Source: Streptomyces muensis (lineage in GTDB: Bacteria > Actinomycetota > Actinomycetes > Streptomycetales > Streptomycetaceae). From it: a DNA stretch of 60,164 nt. Below, piece by piece: positions 26,711 through 34,425 of the stretch. Each line of letters opens with the position of its first letter. The first letter of the stretch is position 1. Below the pieces are notes generated by a model. That model did no database searches, was not told where the DNA came from, and saw nothing but the letters and a program-made list of their open reading frames with translations. Location: NCBI RefSeq assembly GCF_021474425.1, contig NZ_JAKEIP010000027.1:1-60164 (forward strand), given 5' to 3'. The position numbers and the translations under genes were made by a program.

Positions 26711-26772
26711 CGGGGACTGCCCGGCGCGGGGACGGCACATGCTGCGTGGAGCTGGGGAGTTTCCGTAGCCAT
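26707..26772 (-). CDS. Possible 21-codon leader ORF coupled to hpnC
   Basis: An ATG at 26770-26772 opens a 21-residue ORF (MATETPQLHAACAV...) whose TGA overlaps the GTG of hpnC. GGGAG lies 11 bases upstream, a long spacing. It is the first ORF of the operon and might set the translation rate of the whole chain. No homologue is recognised and the ORF may be fortuitous. Confidence 0.3.
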   Translation of the reverse strand: MATETPQLHAACAVPAPGSPR

Positions 26773-26914
26773 TGCCGTCACATCTCCCGTTCTACACCGC
26801 AGACCCAATGCACACTATTTCGGACACGCCGCCCGGCCGTCCGCGCCGCGGCCCTGCGTGGGGGTGTCGTTCGTTATCGCCCCACTTGCCGCGTTTCGGT
26901 ACCGGTACAGCTTA

Positions 26915-26926
26915 CGTTGTACAACG
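26915..26926. promoter_or_regulatory. Perfect 12-bp palindrome CGTTGTACAACG upstream of the hopanoid operon
   Basis: CGTTGTACAACG is self-complementary and lies about 140 bp upstream of the first hopanoid ORF, beside GGTACCGGTAC, another inverted element. This form is typical of TetR-family operators. No regulator gene is adjacent. Confidence 0.45.
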
Positions 26927-27022
26927 GGGGCGGGCCCGTGGGGGTGTCCTGCACATCACAACAACACACCGATTGGCGTCAAGCTTCCCGAAGCCAGCCG
27001 GAGTTGACGTTTCCTTTGCAGA

Positions 27023-27060
27023 CGCGGGGCCCCGCCGGAGCAGTTCCGGCAGGGCCCTGC
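27023..27060 (-). terminator. Hairpin terminator of the surface-polymer operon
   Basis: On the minus strand a G+C-rich stem (CAGGGCCCTGCCGGA with TCCGGCGGGGCCCCG, two imperfect pairs) closes a 5-nt loop 40 nt after the stop of the ABC ATPase gene. It separates that operon from the hopanoid operon. Confidence 0.65.
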
Positions 27061-27097
27061 GAAGCGTCCTGGGCCGCACGGCCCACAACCGGGTGGA

Positions 27098-27880
27098 CTA
27101 CTTGCCCGTGAACTTCTCGTACTCCTTGAGGACCTCGTCCGTCGGGCCGTCCATGCGCAGCTCGCCGCGTTCCAGCCACAGGACGCGGTTGCAGGTGTCG
27201 CGGATCGACTTGTTGTTGTGGCTGACGAGGAACACCGTGCCGGCTTCCTTGCGCAGCTCACGGATGCGGTCCTCGGAGCGCTTCTGGAACTTGCGGTCGC
27301 CGGTGGCCAGCGCCTCGTCGATCATGAGGACGTCGTGGTCCTTGGCCGCGGCGATGGAGAAGCGCAGCCGGGCCGCCATGCCGGACGAGTACGTACGCAT
27401 GGGGAGCGTGATGAAGTCGCCCTTCTCGTTGATGCCGGAGAAGTCGACGATCTCCTGGTAGCGCTCCTTGATCTGCTCACGGGACATCCCCATGGCGAGG
27501 CCGCCCAATATGACGTTGCGCTCTCCCGTGAGGTCGTTCATCAGCGCCGCGTTCACACCGAGCAGGGAGGGCTGGCCGTCGGTGTAGACCTTGCCCTTCT
27601 CGGCCGGGAGCAGGCCGGCGATGGCGCGCAGCAGGGTGGACTTGCCGGAGCCGTTGGAGCCGATCAGGCCGATGGCCTCGCCCCGGTAGGCGACGAAGGA
27701 GACGCCCCGCACGGCGTGCACCTTGCGCACGCCCCGCTCCTCGCCGCGCTTGAGGATGCGGCTCAGGGCCGCGGTGGCGCTGCCCTTTCCGCTCTTGGCG
27801 CCGTTGACGCGGTAGACGATGTGCAGGTCGTCCGCGATGACGGTGGGGATGCGCTCCGCGTCCTTCCCGGGCTCAGCCAC
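27098..27880 (-). CDS. ABC transporter ATP-binding protein, TagH/Wzt type
   Basis: A 260-residue ATPase. The Walker A motif GSNGSGKST is at about 74-82, the signature region reads YSSGMAARLRF, and Walker B is VLMIDEALATGD, followed by the switch His in VSHN. These features (short core, ALATGD) are typical of teichoic-acid and O-antigen exporters. There is no C-terminal glycan-binding extension. The GTG start at 27878-27880 overlaps the end of the permease gene by eight bases, with GAGAGG upstream; longer upstream frames overlap the permease. Confidence 0.9.
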   Translation of the reverse strand: MAEPGKDAERIPTVIADDLHIVYRVNGAKSGKGSATAALSRILKRGEERGVRKVHAVRGVSFVAYRGEAIGLIGSNGSGKSTLLRAIAGLLPAEKGKVYTDGQPSLLGVNAALMNDLTGERNVILGGLAMGMSREQIKERYQEIVDFSGINEKGDFITLPMRTYSSGMAARLRFSIAAAKDHDVLMIDEALATGDRKFQKRSEDRIRELRKEAGTVFLVSHNNKSIRDTCNRVLWLERGELRMDGPTDEVLKEYEKFTGK

Positions 27881-28808
27881 GGCCGTACCTCTCTTCCGCC
27901 TTCCAGAAGTAGACGAAGCCGACTCCGCCCGCCAGCACCGCCCAGCCCAGCGCGAAGGCCCACACATGCGCGGGCAGGAACGAGGAGTCGTACCCGTCGA
28001 TCATCGCGAAACGGACCAGGTCCATGTAGATCGCGGCCGGGTTCCACTGCAGGACGTCGGTGATCCAGCCCGGCCAGTTCTTGTCCGCGAGCATCGCCGG
28101 GATGCTGAACATCACGCCGGAGGCGTACATCCAGGTACGCAGGAGGAACGGCATCAGCTGGGCCAGGTCGGGCGTCTTGCTGCCCATGCGGGCGAAGATC
28201 AGCGCGAGGCCCGAGTTGAAGACGAACTGCAGCGTCAGCGCGGGCAGGACCAGCAGCCAGGACAGGGCGGGGAAGCTGCCGAAGGCCATCATGATCACGA
28301 CGAGCACGATCATGGAGTAGAGCAGCTGCTGGAGCTGCTGGAGCGCGAACGACAGCGGCAGCGAGGCCCGCGGGAAGTGCAGCGCGCGCACCAGACCGAG
28401 GTTGCCGGAGATGGCGCGCACGCCCGCGAGCACCGAGCTCTGGGTGAAGGTGAAGACGAACACGCCGGTCACCAGGAACGGCACGTAGATGTCGGTGGGG
28501 ATGCCCTCCCGGGCGCCCAGCAGCATGCCGAAGATGAAGAAGTACACGGCCGCGTTCAGCAGCGGGGTGGCCACCTGCCAGAGCTGGCCGAGCTTCGCCT
28601 GGCTGTACTGGGCGGTCAGCTTCGCCCGCGAGAACGCGAGGATGAAGTGCCGCCGGTCCCAGAGCTGGCGGACGTACTCCGGCAGCGAGGGGCGGGCGCC
28701 GCTCACGGTCAGCCCGTGCTTGGCGGCCAGCTGGGCCGCCGTGAGTCCCTCGTCGGGCGACGGAGGCGCGCTCACCGCGACTCCGCCGTCGTGCGTTGTC
28801 TCACTCAC
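27873..28808 (-). CDS. ABC-2 type permease, TagG/Wzm type
   Basis: 311 residues. A cytoplasmic N-terminus of about 55 residues (RPSLPEYVRQLWDRRHFI) leads to six predicted membrane segments, with the ABC-2 block YSQAKLGQLWQVATPLLNA at the first. It would form the channel for export of a lipid-linked glycopolymer together with the overlapping ATPase. The GTG start is close to a weak GGTGAG. A 96-bp gap separates it from the glycosyltransferase gene upstream, with only a weak stem in between. Confidence 0.9.
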   Translation of the reverse strand: MSETTHDGGVAVSAPPSPDEGLTAAQLAAKHGLTVSGARPSLPEYVRQLWDRRHFILAFSRAKLTAQYSQAKLGQLWQVATPLLNAAVYFFIFGMLLGAREGIPTDIYVPFLVTGVFVFTFTQSSVLAGVRAISGNLGLVRALHFPRASLPLSFALQQLQQLLYSMIVLVVIMMAFGSFPALSWLLVLPALTLQFVFNSGLALIFARMGSKTPDLAQLMPFLLRTWMYASGVMFSIPAMLADKNWPGWITDVLQWNPAAIYMDLVRFAMIDGYDSSFLPAHVWAFALGWAVLAGGVGFVYFWKAEERYGRG

Positions 28809-28904
28809 CAGTGGAAACTTTCGTCTTCGAGATGCACAGCCTGTGCGGGCCTGGCATGAACCTGGGGCCGGGGTACGGCCCGGGGGCTCTCAGGGCCGAG
28901 CTTG

Positions 28905-29777
28905 TCAGATGACGGGAGGTCGGCCCAGTCGAGTCAGCCGCCACACCGTACGCCACTTCATGGGCCGGCGGGGACCGCACGAGGTGGTCCACCCTTCCCG
29001 GAATCCGCCGAACCATGCCTTGAGGGCGGGGCGGGACGGGCGGCGGACGAGGGTGAGCAGCATCCACACGCCCAGATAGACCGGGACGAGGAGGGCCGGA
29101 AGGTTTCGGCGGGCCAGCCAGACCCGGTTGCGGGCGACCATACGGTGGTAGACCGCGTGCCGTGAGGGCGCGGTCGTCGGGTGGTACAGCACCATGTCGG
29201 ACCGGTAGTCGATCATCCAGCCCGCGTCGAGGGCCCGCCATGCCAGGTCGGTTTCCTCGTGGGCGTAGAAGAATTCGTCCGGGAGCCCGCCGACTTCGGC
29301 GAAGACCTGGGTACGGACGGCGTTGGCGCCGCCCAGGAACGTGGTGACCCGCGAGGAGCGCATCGGGTCGGAGGCGCGCAGCCGGGGGACGTGGCGCCTT
29401 TGGGTGACTCCGGTGTCCGGGTCGGCGATGCGGAAGCTGACGATGCCGAGCTTCGGGTCGGCCTCGAAGGCGGTGCGGCACAGCTCGGCGGTGTCGTGGT
29501 GGGCGAGGAGACCGTCGTCGTCGAGGAAGAGCAGGATGTCGACGTCGCGACCGCTGGGACCGAAGGCCTCGATGCCGACGTTGCGGCCGCCGGGGATGCC
29601 CAGGTTCTCGGGCAGCTCGATCGTGCGGACGCCTTCGGGGACGTCCGGGACGGGCGAGCCGTTGCCGACGACGACCACCTCGACCCTGTCGCCGTCCTGC
29701 TTGGCGACCGAGTCGAGCAGGGCGCGTAGCTCGTCGGGGCGGTTGCCCATGGTGATGATCACCGCGCCGACCTTCAT
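28905..29777 (-). CDS. Glycosyltransferase family 2 protein
   Basis: About 290 residues. A GT-A fold starts at VGAVIITMGNRPDELRALL, with nucleotide-binding residues around VVVGNGS and the metal-binding block ILLFLDDDGLL. GGANAVR and HEETDLAWR follow as the acceptor/catalytic region. A C-terminal hydrophobic segment (LVPVYLGVWMLLTLV) probably anchors it. It would add a sugar to the polymer or lipid made by this operon. The ATG at 29775-29777 is given; a GTG at 29784-29786 would overlap the previous stop as GTGA and is equally plausible. Confidence 0.88.
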   Translation of the reverse strand: MKVGAVIITMGNRPDELRALLDSVAKQDGDRVEVVVVGNGSPVPDVPEGVRTIELPENLGIPGGRNVGIEAFGPSGRDVDILLFLDDDGLLAHHDTAELCRTAFEADPKLGIVSFRIADPDTGVTQRRHVPRLRASDPMRSSRVTTFLGGANAVRTQVFAEVGGLPDEFFYAHEETDLAWRALDAGWMIDYRSDMVLYHPTTAPSRHAVYHRMVARNRVWLARRNLPALLVPVYLGVWMLLTLVRRPSRPALKAWFGGFREGWTTSCGPRRPMKWRTVWRLTRLGRPPVI

Positions 29778-29782
29778 GCCGT

Positions 29783-30562
29783 TCACTTCAGCCTGCTGGA
29801 GGCGAGGATGGACACGAGGTGCAGCAGGGTCTGGAGCAGCGCGATGCCGGCGAGCACGGCGACGCCGAGCCGGGTGAAGAACAGGTCGCCGCGGACCTGG
29901 TCGGCGATGGCCAGGACCAGGATCAGCAGGGACGCCTCGATGCCGAGGATGAGGCGGTGGAACTTGAGCAGGGCGGCGGCCCGGCGGGCCATGGCCATGC
30001 CGGAGGAGCGCATCTCGGACGCGGACTCCTGCACCGGCGGCTTGCCGGCCTGGTGGCGGGCGACGCCGACGAGGTCGGTCTCGGCCTTGATCAGGATGGC
30101 GCCGAGCGCGGCCAGCGTGCCGAGGAAGGCCCACAGCCAGTCGATACGGCCGCTGCCCCACAGGTCGGCGGCGCGCAGCCCGAAGCCGACGAGCACGGCG
30201 GCGTCGGTGAGGTAGGCGCCGACGCGGTCGAGGTAGACGCCGTTGAGGGAGTACTGCTTCTTCCAGCGCGCGATCTCGCCGTCGACGCAGTCGAGGAGCA
30301 GATACATCTGGACGCACACCACGCCCAGGACGGCGCCCGGGATCCCCGGCACCAGAAGTGCCGGGGCCGCGAGCACACCGAATACGGTCATCAGGTACGT
30401 GAGCTGGTTGGGCGTGACCCTGGTGTTCACCAGGTAGCGGTCGACCCGCAGGGACACCTCACGCATGTAGAGGCGTCCCATCCAGTGCTCACCGCTGCGC
30501 CGGTCCTTCACCCCCGCGGGGTGAACGACGGGGCGGAGTTCAGCTACCGATGGCCTTGACAT
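29783..30562 (-). CDS. CDP-alcohol phosphotransferase family protein with altered fourth Asp
   Basis: 259 residues with about six membrane segments. The family motif D-x2-D-G-x2-A-R-x8-G-x3-D-x3-D is seen as Asp91, Asp94-Gly95, Ala98-Arg99, Gly108 and Asp112, but residue 116, where the last Asp should be, is Ala (DRVGAY). That Asp is the proposed general base, so the protein may be inactive, regulatory or mechanistically different. The other CDP-alcohol transferase in this operon keeps all four. The gene overlaps the dehydrogenase gene by 23 bp upstream and the GT2 gene downstream. Confidence 0.85.
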   Translation of the reverse strand: MSRPSVAELRPVVHPAGVKDRRSGEHWMGRLYMREVSLRVDRYLVNTRVTPNQLTYLMTVFGVLAAPALLVPGIPGAVLGVVCVQMYLLLDCVDGEIARWKKQYSLNGVYLDRVGAYLTDAAVLVGFGLRAADLWGSGRIDWLWAFLGTLAALGAILIKAETDLVGVARHQAGKPPVQESASEMRSSGMAMARRAAALLKFHRLILGIEASLLILVLAIADQVRGDLFFTRLGVAVLAGIALLQTLLHLVSILASSRLK

Positions 30563-31601
30563 AGTCGGCGTAGATGTCCTTGATCTGGTCGGTTGTCAGG
30601 TCGAGGTGTTCGAGGATCGTGTAGCGGCCGGGCCGGGTCTGCGGCGCGAACTCCACCGCGCGGACGAACTCGTCGTCCGTGAAGCCGATCTCCCGCGGCA
30701 GTACCGGCAGCCCGTGCCGACGCAGCACCTCGGCCATGTAGGCCGACTCCTCGTGGGCTCCGCGCAGGTACATCGCGAAGGCCGCGCCCAGTCCGCACTG
30801 CTCGCCGTGGGCGGCGGCGCGCTTGGGGAACAGCAGGTCGAAGGCGTGGTTGATCTCGTGGCACGCGCCGGAGGACGGGCGGGAGTCACCCGACACCGAC
30901 ATGGCGATACCGCTGAGCACCAGCGCCTCGGCGAGTACCTGGAGGAACTCGGTGTCCCCTATGCCGCCGGGGTGCCGCAGCACCGCCTCGCCGGCCTGGC
31001 GGGCGATGGCGGCGGCGAGGCCGTCGATCTTCTCGCCCTTGACGCGGTGGGCGAGCTCCCAGTCGGCGATGGCGGAGATGTTGGAGATCGCGTCGCCGAT
31101 GCCGGCGCGTACGAAGCGGGCCGGGGCCTCGTGGATCACGTCGAGGTCGATGACGACGGCGATCGGGTTCGGCACACCGTAGGAGCCGCGGCCGGCGTCG
31201 TTGTCGAGGGTGGCGACCGGCGAGCACAGGCCGTCGTGCGCGAGGTTCGTCGGTACGGCGACCAGGGGCAGGCCGACGCGGGCCGCGGCGAACTTGGCGC
31301 AGTCGATGATCTTGCCGCCGCCGAGCCCGACGACCGCGTCGTAGTGGCCGGCCTTTATGTCACTGGCCAGCCGCACCGCGTCGTCGAGGGTGCCGCCGCC
31401 GACCTCGTACCAGCTGGCGCCGGGTAGCGCGGGAGCGAGCCGCTCCTTGAGCCGGGCACCGGATCCGTTGCTGACCGCGACGGCCAGCTTGCCGGAGTGC
31501 GAGATGCGCTCGTCGGCGAGCACACCGCCCAGGTCGTCGAGGGCACCCGGGCGGATGTCGACGACGACGGGCGAGGGGATCAGCCGGGTCAGTACTGGCA
31601 C
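30540..31601 (-). CDS. Iron-containing alcohol dehydrogenase family, glycerol-1-phosphate-dehydrogenase-like
   Basis: A 353-residue dehydroquinate-synthase/Fe-ADH-fold enzyme. NAD(P) binding is at VVGLGGGKIIDCAKF and VPTNLAHDGLCSP, the latter typical of the EgsA/AraM glycerol-1-phosphate dehydrogenases. Metal ligands appear as Asp170 (AGIGDAIS), His248 (CHEINHAFD) and His265 (HGEQCGLGAAF). The family reaction is reduction of dihydroxyacetone phosphate to sn-glycerol 1-phosphate; another ketose phosphate is possible. The GTG start at 31599-31601, with GGGAG upstream, overlaps the NTase gene by 13 bases. Confidence 0.85.
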   Translation of the reverse strand: MPVLTRLIPSPVVVDIRPGALDDLGGVLADERISHSGKLAVAVSNGSGARLKERLAPALPGASWYEVGGGTLDDAVRLASDIKAGHYDAVVGLGGGKIIDCAKFAAARVGLPLVAVPTNLAHDGLCSPVATLDNDAGRGSYGVPNPIAVVIDLDVIHEAPARFVRAGIGDAISNISAIADWELAHRVKGEKIDGLAAAIARQAGEAVLRHPGGIGDTEFLQVLAEALVLSGIAMSVSGDSRPSSGACHEINHAFDLLFPKRAAAHGEQCGLGAAFAMYLRGAHEESAYMAEVLRRHGLPVLPREIGFTDDEFVRAVEFAPQTRPGRYTILEHLDLTTDQIKDIYADYVKAIGS

Positions 31602-32341
31602 GCGATCTCCCGTCCGCGGGCGAGATCGTCGTGGTTGTCGATCTCCACCCACTTGACGTCGCCGATCGGCGCCACGTCGATGCGGAAGCCGCGGTTCACG
31701 AGCTCCTGGTAGCCGTGCTCGTAGAACTGCTGCGGGTCGGTCTCCCACACGGCCTTGAGGGCGTCGGCCAGCTCGGGGGCGGCGTCGCCCTCGATGAGGG
31801 TGACGCCGATGTACTCGCCGGTGGCCTCGGCGGGGTCCATCAGCTTGGTGATCTTCGTCATGCCCTTCTCGGCGTCGACGACGACCTTCATCTCCTCGTC
31901 GGCCAGGCTCTTGACCGTGTCCAGGGCGAGGATGATCTTCTTGCCGTCGCCGCGGGCGGCGAGCAGCGTCTTCTCGACGGAGACCGGGTGGACGGTATCG
32001 CCGTTGGCGAGGATCACGCCGTCCTTGAGGGCGTCACGGCCGCACCACAGGGAGTAGGCGTTGTTCCACTCCTCGGCCTTGTCGTTGTCGATGAGGGTGA
32101 GCTTGAGGCCGTACTTCGCCTCCAGCGCCTCCTTGCGCGCGTACACGGCCTCCTTGCGGTAGCCGACGATGATCGCGACCTCGGTCAGACCGATCTCGGC
32201 GAAGTTGCCGAGGGTCAGATCGAGAACCGTGGGTTCGCCCTCTATGCCCGCGGGCCCCACCGGCACCAGAGCCTTGGGAAGGCTGTCGGTGTAGGGGCGC
32301 AGACGCCGTCCGGCGCCGGCCGCCAGCACGAGGCCGATCAT
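31589..32341 (-). CDS. Sugar/alcohol-phosphate nucleotidyltransferase (phosphocholine cytidylyltransferase-like)
   Basis: 250 residues of the GT-A-like nucleotidyltransferase fold. The activating motif is LAAGAGRRLRPYTDSLPKALVPV (split here by position 19-23), and DNDKAEEWNNAYSLW and ILANGDTVHP are catalytic/metal regions. It is similar in outline to cytidylyltransferases that make CDP-choline or CDP-inositol. With a CDP-alcohol transferase on either side it most likely makes the CDP-alcohol they use. Its ATG overlaps the DUF5941 gene stop (ATGA). Confidence 0.88.
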   Translation of the reverse strand: MIGLVLAAGAGRRLRPYTDSLPKALVPVGPAGIEGEPTVLDLTLGNFAEIGLTEVAIIVGYRKEAVYARKEALEAKYGLKLTLIDNDKAEEWNNAYSLWCGRDALKDGVILANGDTVHPVSVEKTLLAARGDGKKIILALDTVKSLADEEMKVVVDAEKGMTKITKLMDPAEATGEYIGVTLIEGDAAPELADALKAVWETDPQQFYEHGYQELVNRGFRIDVAPIGDVKWVEIDNHDDLARGREIACQY

Positions 32342-34146
32342 GCGGGTTCTCCTTCATCGTGTACGGCGGGCGCCCCGGAGGACACCCAGAAGCGGATGCT
32401 CTCGACGAGCACCACCAGGGCCACGGCCACGGCGATCACCGTGAGCGCGACCGTGAACTGCGAGGCGGAGAGCACCGCGGCGAGGACGGTGACGAGCAGC
32501 GTCCGTCCTTCGTGCCCCCCGATGGCGCGCACCAGCCAGGCCGGAGGCGCTCCGGCGTTGCCGCGGATGCGGTACACCGTGTCGTAGTGATGGTAGGCGA
32601 CGGCCGCCACCAGCCCGAAAGCCGCAGGAAGGGCTCCGTTCACCTCGGATTTGGCGGCGAGGATCAGGACGGTGCCGTACTCGGCGGCGCGGAAGACCGG
32701 GGGGACCAGCCAGTCGAGGGCGCCCTTGAGGGGCAGGGCGACGGCGGCGGCCGAGGTGAGCGCGTACAGGACGGCTGCCGCGACCGGCAGCGCGCTGCCG
32801 TACGGCTCCAGCGCCGCCGCGAGGACCAGCAGGGCCGCGCCGGGCAGGGCGACGAGGACGCGGGCGCCGAACGGCAGCTTGGCGGGCAGCTTGCGCAGCG
32901 CTCGCGCCAGCGCCTCGGCGACCGGTCCGCTGTCGGCCAGGTCGGCCAGTGCCTTCGCCGCCCGGTCGGTCCGGCTGGCCTTGCGGGTCAGCGAGCGCAG
33001 TACGCGGCCCGCCGTGGTGTACGTGGCGGCGAAGGCGCAGCCGATGAGCAGCGCGTAGAAGGTGATCCGAGGAGTGGCGACCGCCGTGAGCACCGCGATC
33101 ATCGCCCAGCGTTCGCCGATCGGCAGGACGATCATCCGGCGCACCCACACCGTCCAGCCGACGCTGTCGAGCTTGTCGGAGAGGGCGGCGGTGGGGCTGG
33201 TGTTGGCGGTGGCGTCGTGGTTGGCCTCGTTGAAGGAGAAGTCCACGACATGACGGCAGGTCTGCAGGACCATGGCGCCCAGGGCCAGCGCCCATACGTC
33301 GTCGCCGCCACGGGCCGCTCCCAGCGCGAGGCCGGCGTAGTAGGCGTACTCCTTGGCCCGGTCGAAGGTGGCGTCGAGCCAGGCGCCGAGCGTGGAGTAC
33401 TGCAGCGAGTAGCGGGCGAGCTGGCCGTCGGTGCAGTCCAGGACGAACGAGAAGATCAGCAGCAGGCCGGCCGCGACGAAGCCGCCCCGGGTGCCGGTGG
33501 CCGCGCAGCCCGCCGCGATGAGCGCGGTGATCAGGGAGGCGGTGGTGACCTGGTTGGGGGTCAGGCCCCGGCGGGCGCACCAGCGGGCGATGTAGCGGGA
33601 GTACGGGCTGACGCAGTAGGTCGTGAAGAAGCCGTCGCGGGACTTCACGGCCGACTTCAGGCGTACGGCCTCGTCGTCGACGGCCGAGACGGCCTGCCGT
33701 GCCTCGTTGCGGGCCTGCGGGTCGGCCGGTACGGCGGCGACCAGGCTGCCGAGCTCGGGGCGGTGGACGTCGGTGCCCTCGTCGTCGAGGGCGGTGACGA
33801 TGCGGTCGGCGAGGCTGTCGACGGCGACGGCCGTGCCGCCGCCCGCTGAGTTCTCGCGGGCCATCGCACGGGTCAGGGCCTGGCGTCCGGCCGGCTGGGC
33901 CGTCACGGCGCCGGGGATCGCGGCGAGCGGGAAGCGGGGATCGGTCAGGCCGAGGCGCAGCGCGTGGGTGTGGCCGACGAAGCGGGCGTCGACGACGGCG
34001 ACCCGCTGGTCGCCGGGTACCTGGGCGAGGAGGGTCTCGGCGTCGGCGGCGTCGGAGGCGACCCGCACGTCGTAGCCGAGGGACCGCAGATCGCCCTCGA
34101 TCCCCGATCCGGGGACCGGCTGACCGGTGAGGATGGCGGTCGACAA
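32338..34146 (-). CDS. CDP-alcohol phosphotransferase fused to N-terminal domain and C-terminal DUF5941
   Basis: 602 residues, first gene of the operon. Residues about 1-165 form a soluble domain of unclear ancestry. Residues about 170-400 form a CDP-alcohol phosphotransferase domain with all four acidic positions (Asp237, Asp240, Asp258, Asp262). The C-terminal ~200 residues are a multi-span DUF5941-like region. An in-frame stop lies just upstream, so the first available start is TTG at 34144-34146, preceded by GGGAG nine bases earlier. It should transfer a phospho-alcohol from a CDP donor to an acceptor at the membrane. Product unknown. Confidence 0.85.
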   Translation of the reverse strand: MSTAILTGQPVPGSGIEGDLRSLGYDVRVASDAADAETLLAQVPGDQRVAVVDARFVGHTHALRLGLTDPRFPLAAIPGAVTAQPAGRQALTRAMARENSAGGGTAVAVDSLADRIVTALDDEGTDVHRPELGSLVAAVPADPQARNEARQAVSAVDDEAVRLKSAVKSRDGFFTTYCVSPYSRYIARWCARRGLTPNQVTTASLITALIAAGCAATGTRGGFVAAGLLLIFSFVLDCTDGQLARYSLQYSTLGAWLDATFDRAKEYAYYAGLALGAARGGDDVWALALGAMVLQTCRHVVDFSFNEANHDATANTSPTAALSDKLDSVGWTVWVRRMIVLPIGERWAMIAVLTAVATPRITFYALLIGCAFAATYTTAGRVLRSLTRKASRTDRAAKALADLADSGPVAEALARALRKLPAKLPFGARVLVALPGAALLVLAAALEPYGSALPVAAAVLYALTSAAAVALPLKGALDWLVPPVFRAAEYGTVLILAAKSEVNGALPAAFGLVAAVAYHHYDTVYRIRGNAGAPPAWLVRAIGGHEGRTLLVTVLAAVLSASQFTVALTVIAVAVALVVLVESIRFWVSSGAPAVHDEGEPA

Positions 34147-34425
34147 CCGAACTCACTCCCTGGGTGCCGGCGTGTCCGCGCCGGTCATGTTCATGGTGGC
34201 GGCGCCCCTTGCCATGGCGTCCGGGCGGCGTGTCGGCAGAGGCTATCGGATGACGGGAAGCCGACGTTCACCGGCCGTTCGGCGGAACGATCAACGTGGT
34301 TTGCCCAGAGCTTTGCCGCGATCATCATCAGGGATCGCGGGGCCCGCCCACAAACTCGCGCTTCCAGACCGGGGCATCGAGGACATTGCGAGCCGCACCG
34401 CGGCCCCGGCATAGGGTGGGCGACC

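Larger units (their letters stand above)
26773..27097. other. Gap between the ABC exporter operon and the hopanoid operon
   Basis: About 325 bp with no credible gene. It contains the terminator of the upstream operon (27023-27060), a 12-bp palindrome at 26915-26926, and presumably the hopanoid promoter on the minus strand, for which no convincing -35/-10 pair could be chosen. Confidence 0.6.

Noticed and set aside
27763..28047. Possible separate ORF between the TagG and TagH genes
   Set aside because: It is an out-of-frame overlap of the permease and ATPase genes without a start signal.
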